DNA from: Burkholderiales bacterium
GTDB taxonomy: Bacteria > Pseudomonadota > Gammaproteobacteria > Burkholderiales > Usitatibacteraceae
Assembly: GCA_025350945.1 (NCBI GenBank)
Contig: JANXWW010000123.1
Location: 1 to 17,744 of the forward strand
Length of the DNA: 17,744 bases
Direction: 5' to 3'
The notes under the pieces were generated by a model that made no database searches, was not told where the DNA came from, and saw only the letters and a list, made by a program, of their open reading frames with translations. The position numbers were made by a program, and so were the translations under genes. Of the stretch, positions 14,842 through 17,744 are shown piece after piece (positions within the stretch are counted from its first letter, which is position 1; the number at the start of each line of letters is the position of its first letter).

Positions 14842-16044
14842 TTACTTCACGTTAAGCAAATACACCGAGCCCTTATCGGTTTGTGCCACCACGCGGTCGC
14901 CATAAGCAAGCAATGAAACGACACGGCTGCCATCGGTTGTCGCACGGCCAATCAGTTCGCCATTTTCCGGCGATAACGCGTGTATGAGGCCGTTAACATC
15001 ACCCACCAAAATTTTGCCTTTGATAATGACAGGCGTTCCGGGATCGCGGCTGACTAATTTTTCCTGTTTCCAGACGGATGCGCCGGTGGTTTTATCGAGC
15101 GCATGCACATTGCCCTCGACATCGGCAACATACAAATATTTACCATCAATGGCGACGCCATCCGCACTCGATATTTCACGCGTCCATAAAACATTGCCGT
15201 TCAGTGTTTCCACGCAACCTGTGCGCCCCTGATACACCGCTGCGCATACACGTGAGTCGTCCAGCACCGGAACGCCGGAAACGTCCGCCACACGCTCAAG
15301 CTCGGTCGCACCACGCGGCAACGACATCGTTGCCTCCCAGGTCGGCTTGCCGCTTTCGGCTTCAATGGCCACCACTTTTCCGCCTGGATAACCTGCATAA
15401 ATGGTTGCACCGCTCGCCAGCACGCCCGCATTGGTGCGCAACGTGAGCGCAGGCGGTGGACGCTGATAGACCCATTTACGTTTACCGTCCGTGCGGTTTA
15501 GCGCAAACAATCGGCCATCGGCTGTGCGCACAATCACGCTCGCCGCCAGCACACTGGGGGGTGCCAACACTTCGCCACTCACGCTGGATTTCCAGAGCGC
15601 TCTACCGGCCGGATCAAACGCCAGTACTTCACCTTTGTTGCTCGCCACGACCACAATATTTTCTGCCGCACCCACCCCGCCACTGAGCTTTGATTTTGCG
15701 TCGATTCTAGTGACCAAGCGGCCACCCTCATCCGCCAGCGCGCTCACGGTGCCGTCATGGGCGGCGGTGTAGACGAGCTTGTCAGCCATTGCGGGCACAA
15801 ATAAATAGCCAGCAGATTTGCCCGTTGATGCGGACCACGCGCTGGTCACCGTATCGTTTTTCATTTCCGCCAATGGCACAGGTTTTTTCTTGCCACTGCT
15901 GCCGAACCAGCCGCCGATGGTGCTGCAACCTGTCAATGCAACGGTCAAAAATGCAAGCGCCAATCCTTGGCGGCACAAACCACTCAAACCCACTTTAGAT
16001 GGGGCATTCACCGACAGGTTACGTGGCAGGTTACGTAAAATCAC
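14842..16044 (-). CDS. bamB: Outer-membrane assembly lipoprotein BamB
   Basis: BAM-complex lipoprotein with an eight-bladed beta-propeller that binds BamA in the periplasm. The 400 residues compare with 392 in E. coli. The start is GTG at 16044, preceded by AAAGGAG at good spacing and overlapping the yfgM stop as GTGA, so translation is probably coupled. A long polar N terminus (about 25 residues) precedes the hydrophobic stretch, and the lipobox LTGC puts the lipidated Cys at 40. PQQ-like propeller repeats follow, such as GEVLAFDPAGRALWKSSVSG, GRLFALNRTDGKRKWVY, GNVHALDKTTGASVWKQ and GLIHALSPENGELIG. It is the last gene of the hisS-yfgM-bamB series; the GTPase gene der, which often comes next, is not present. 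Confidence 0.95.
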   Translation of the reverse strand: MILRNLPRNLSVNAPSKVGLSGLCRQGLALAFLTVALTGCSTIGGWFGSSGKKKPVPLAEMKNDTVTSAWSASTGKSAGYLFVPAMADKLVYTAAHDGTVSALADEGGRLVTRIDAKSKLSGGVGAAENIVVVASNKGEVLAFDPAGRALWKSSVSGEVLAPPSVLAASVIVRTADGRLFALNRTDGKRKWVYQRPPPALTLRTNAGVLASGATIYAGYPGGKVVAIEAESGKPTWEATMSLPRGATELERVADVSGVPVLDDSRVCAAVYQGRTGCVETLNGNVLWTREISSADGVAIDGKYLYVADVEGNVHALDKTTGASVWKQEKLVSRDPGTPVIIKGKILVGDVNGLIHALSPENGELIGRATTDGSRVVSLLAYGDRVVAQTDKGSVYLLNVK

Positions 16045-16754
16045 TTTTTTGCTCCTTTATCGTCGGCGGGCTTAGCAGCAGCGTTTTTGTCGGGGGCACC
16101 GGCAACCACGACGGCACCACCAAACGCATCCAGCTTGGCCTGCGAAATCGCTTTGAGCGGACTGCGATCGCCTGCACGTTCGGCGGCGACTTGATACGCG
16201 GCACGTGCCTCATCGCGCTTGCCCTGCACCGCAAAAATATCGCCGCGCAAATCCGATGCTACGCTGACAAACGCATCTTCTTTGACACCGTCGAGTGTTT
16301 TTAATGCGTCATCGTATTTTTTATCTTCAAGCAATACGCTGGCGAGTTGAACGCGGGCGATATTGCGATGCGTATCGCGACCGTTATCCACCACCCACTG
16401 CAAATGCGTTTTAGCAGCCGCGAGATCTTTCGCTTCAAATGCGCTTTTAGCGGCCATTAGCTGTGCATCGGTGGCCTGAAATGTACGCGGAAATTTTTCC
16501 GATAATGTGTTCGCTGCTTCAGTTAGCTTTTTGTATTCTTTGCTCGCGTTCGCTTCTTCAGCCGTTTTTTTCACGCTTTTGAATAATGTCTCAGCCTGTT
16601 CGGCCTGGGTCTTTTGATAGTAGCGAAAGCCTTGCACGCCAATCACACCAATAAAAAATGCCGCCACCGCGAGATAAACCCACGTGCCCCATTTGTCCCA
16701 CCAATCTTTGAGCGCGGAAATACGTTCTTGTTCTTCTAAATCGTAAGCTGACAT
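16041..16754 (-). CDS. yfgM: YfgM-family tetratricopeptide membrane protein
   Basis: Inner-membrane-anchored periplasmic protein. E. coli YfgM associates with the SecYEG translocon and PpiD and is thought to help pass exported proteins to periplasmic chaperones. The 237 residues comprise a short cytosolic N terminus (MSAYDLEEQERISALKDWW, typical of the family), one membrane helix at about 24-42, then TPR-like helices to about 215. The last ~20 residues are Ala/Lys/Asp-rich. The ATG at 16754 is 48 bp after the hisS stop, and its stop overlaps the bamB start by 3 bp. The E. coli protein is 206 residues, so this one is slightly long. Confidence 0.92.
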   Translation of the reverse strand: MSAYDLEEQERISALKDWWDKWGTWVYLAVAAFFIGVIGVQGFRYYQKTQAEQAETLFKSVKKTAEEANASKEYKKLTEAANTLSEKFPRTFQATDAQLMAAKSAFEAKDLAAAKTHLQWVVDNGRDTHRNIARVQLASVLLEDKKYDDALKTLDGVKEDAFVSVASDLRGDIFAVQGKRDEARAAYQVAAERAGDRSPLKAISQAKLDAFGGAVVVAGAPDKNAAAKPADDKGAKK

Positions 16755-16802
16755 GGAAAACCTTTTGGCTATTGCTGAAACAGTTAAAAAATAGGGTAAA
16801 AA

Positions 16803-17744
16803 TTAAGAAGCAGCTCGCGCATTCAGCATGAGTGCGGCAGCAGCATCTACAGAAATCAGTTGTTGACCGCTACCGCGCAAATCTTTCATGCTCAACATCG
16901 ATTGCGCCACTTCATCAGAACCCACAATAATAGCAAAGCGGGCACCACTGGCGTCAGCTTTCTTCATTTGGGATTTAAAACTCGCCACTGCGCCATCGCC
17001 TGCATTGGCGGCCCCTGCGTGTACTGCAACCCGCAACCCACGATCACGCAAGCGCTCCGCCGTGACCCAGGCAGCGTCTTGTGTTTCGGCCGCGTAAATA
17101 ACATAAGCGTCCAACGTCTCTACAGCGACAGGCGCGCTTTCTTGCAGGGCCATCATCACTCGCTCAACACCAAAGCCAAACCCACAGCTCGGCGTTCCCT
17201 TGCCGCCCAATTCAGCAAATAAACCATCGTAGCGACCACCGCCCGCAATCGTGAGCTCCCAATCCGCACCCTTCGCAATAAATTCAAATACGGTGCGATT
17301 GTAGTAGTCAAAACCGCGCACCAATCGCGGATTAATAATATAGGCCACACCTGCGGCATCCAGACGCTGCTTGACGCCCTCAAAGTGCGCAATCGCGGCC
17401 TCATCCAGGTATGCAATTAGTTTCGGTGCCGCATCAATCAGCGCCTGCATTTTCGGATTTTTCGTATCCAGCGTGCGCAGCGGATTGGTATACAACCGGC
17501 GCTTGCCGTCCTCATCAAGCTGATCCTGATGCGCTTCAAAATATTTCACCAGCGCCTCGCGATGTGCAACGCGTGCACCTGCGTCGCCGATGGAATTAAT
17601 ATGCAGCGTCACGTTATTAATGCCCAGCTTTTTCCACAGGCGCGTCAGCAGCACAATCTGCTCGGCATCCACGTCCGGCCCGGCGAAACCAAATGCTTCC
17701 ACATCAAACTGATAAAACTGCCGATAGCGGCCTTTTTGCGGGCG
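16803..17744 (-). CDS. hisS: Histidyl-tRNA synthetase, C-terminal 313 residues (cut by window edge)
   Basis: Charges tRNA-His with histidine; a class II synthetase acting as a dimer in the cytoplasm. The frame is open to the right edge. The first visible residues, RPQKGRYRQFYQFDVEAFGF, are the class II motif 2 region, so roughly the first 110 residues with motif 1 are outside. The family blocks follow: LVRGFDYYNRT at 141-151 of the visible part, GGGRYDGL at 168-175, and motif 3 GFGFGVERVM at 188-197. The anticodon-binding domain occupies about the last 95 residues. A GTG at 17702 is only an internal Val codon, not the start. It heads the hisS-yfgM-bamB transcript within this window. Confidence 0.97.
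   Translation of the reverse strand, partial: RPQKGRYRQFYQFDVEAFGFAGPDVDAEQIVLLTRLWKKLGINNVTLHINSIGDAGARVAHREALVKYFEAHQDQLDEDGKRRLYTNPLRTLDTKNPKMQALIDAAPKLIAYLDEAAIAHFEGVKQRLDAAGVAYIINPRLVRGFDYYNRTVFEFIAKGADWELTIAGGGRYDGLFAELGGKGTPSCGFGFGVERVMMALQESAPVAVETLDAYVIYAAETQDAAWVTAERLRDRGLRVAVHAGAANAGDGAVASFKSQMKKADASGARFAIIVGSDEVAQSMLSMKDLRGSGQQLISVDAAAALMLNARAAS

Noticed and set aside
1..17744. CRISPR arrays, insertion sequences, rRNA genes
   Set aside because: No regularly spaced repeats, transposase genes or rRNA sequence were seen apart from the integrase at the left edge.

Overview
The window is most likely chromosomal DNA of a betaproteobacterium. GC content looks moderate (roughly the low fifties, estimated by eye). 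The gene order supports the assignment: bamD diverging from rluD-pgeF with a PHA synthase locus further along the rluD strand, and hisS-yfgM-bamB in series. I cannot fix the genus. Nearly all of it is core chromosome; only the left edge looks acquired.

Layout. 1-434: N-terminal part of a P4-type tyrosine integrase (minus strand, cut by the window edge). 435-601: repeat-rich strip with a terminator. 602-691: tRNA-Leu(UAA), whose 3' end faces the integrase, the usual edge of a tRNA-inserted genomic island. 761-5879, all minus strand: an Hsp70-family YegD-like protein, a zinc-independent MDR oxidoreductase, phaB and phaC (phaA is absent). 6029-7048: a small two-helix membrane protein (plus) whose end overlaps the end of a ZIP metal transporter (minus). 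7149-9797: pgeF and rluD (minus), with bamD diverging from rluD across a 9-bp gap. 9866-13663: ppk (minus) and ppx (plus) diverging from a spacer with a good Pho-box match. 13822-14517: an exported ComEA-like helix-hairpin-helix protein with a long Ala/Lys-rich tail (minus). 14518-14841: non-coding spacer. 14842-17744: bamB, yfgM and hisS (minus, transcribed hisS to bamB; hisS is cut at its 5' end).

How the genes work together. Two storage polymers are represented: polyhydroxyalkanoate (phaC, phaB) and polyphosphate (ppk, ppx). Two outer-membrane assembly lipoproteins, BamD and BamB, are encoded in separate operons. RluD, HisRS, tRNA-Leu and YfgM serve translation and secretion; PgeF is linked to peptidoglycan precursor quality control.

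No clearly novel multi-gene system is visible. The items most worth checking are the island edge, a dispersed intergenic repeat present three times, the Pho box between ppk and ppx, the ComEA-like protein with its low-complexity tail, the overlapping bamD/rluD promoters with a possibly leaderless rluD mRNA, and a possible AUU start for the small membrane protein.
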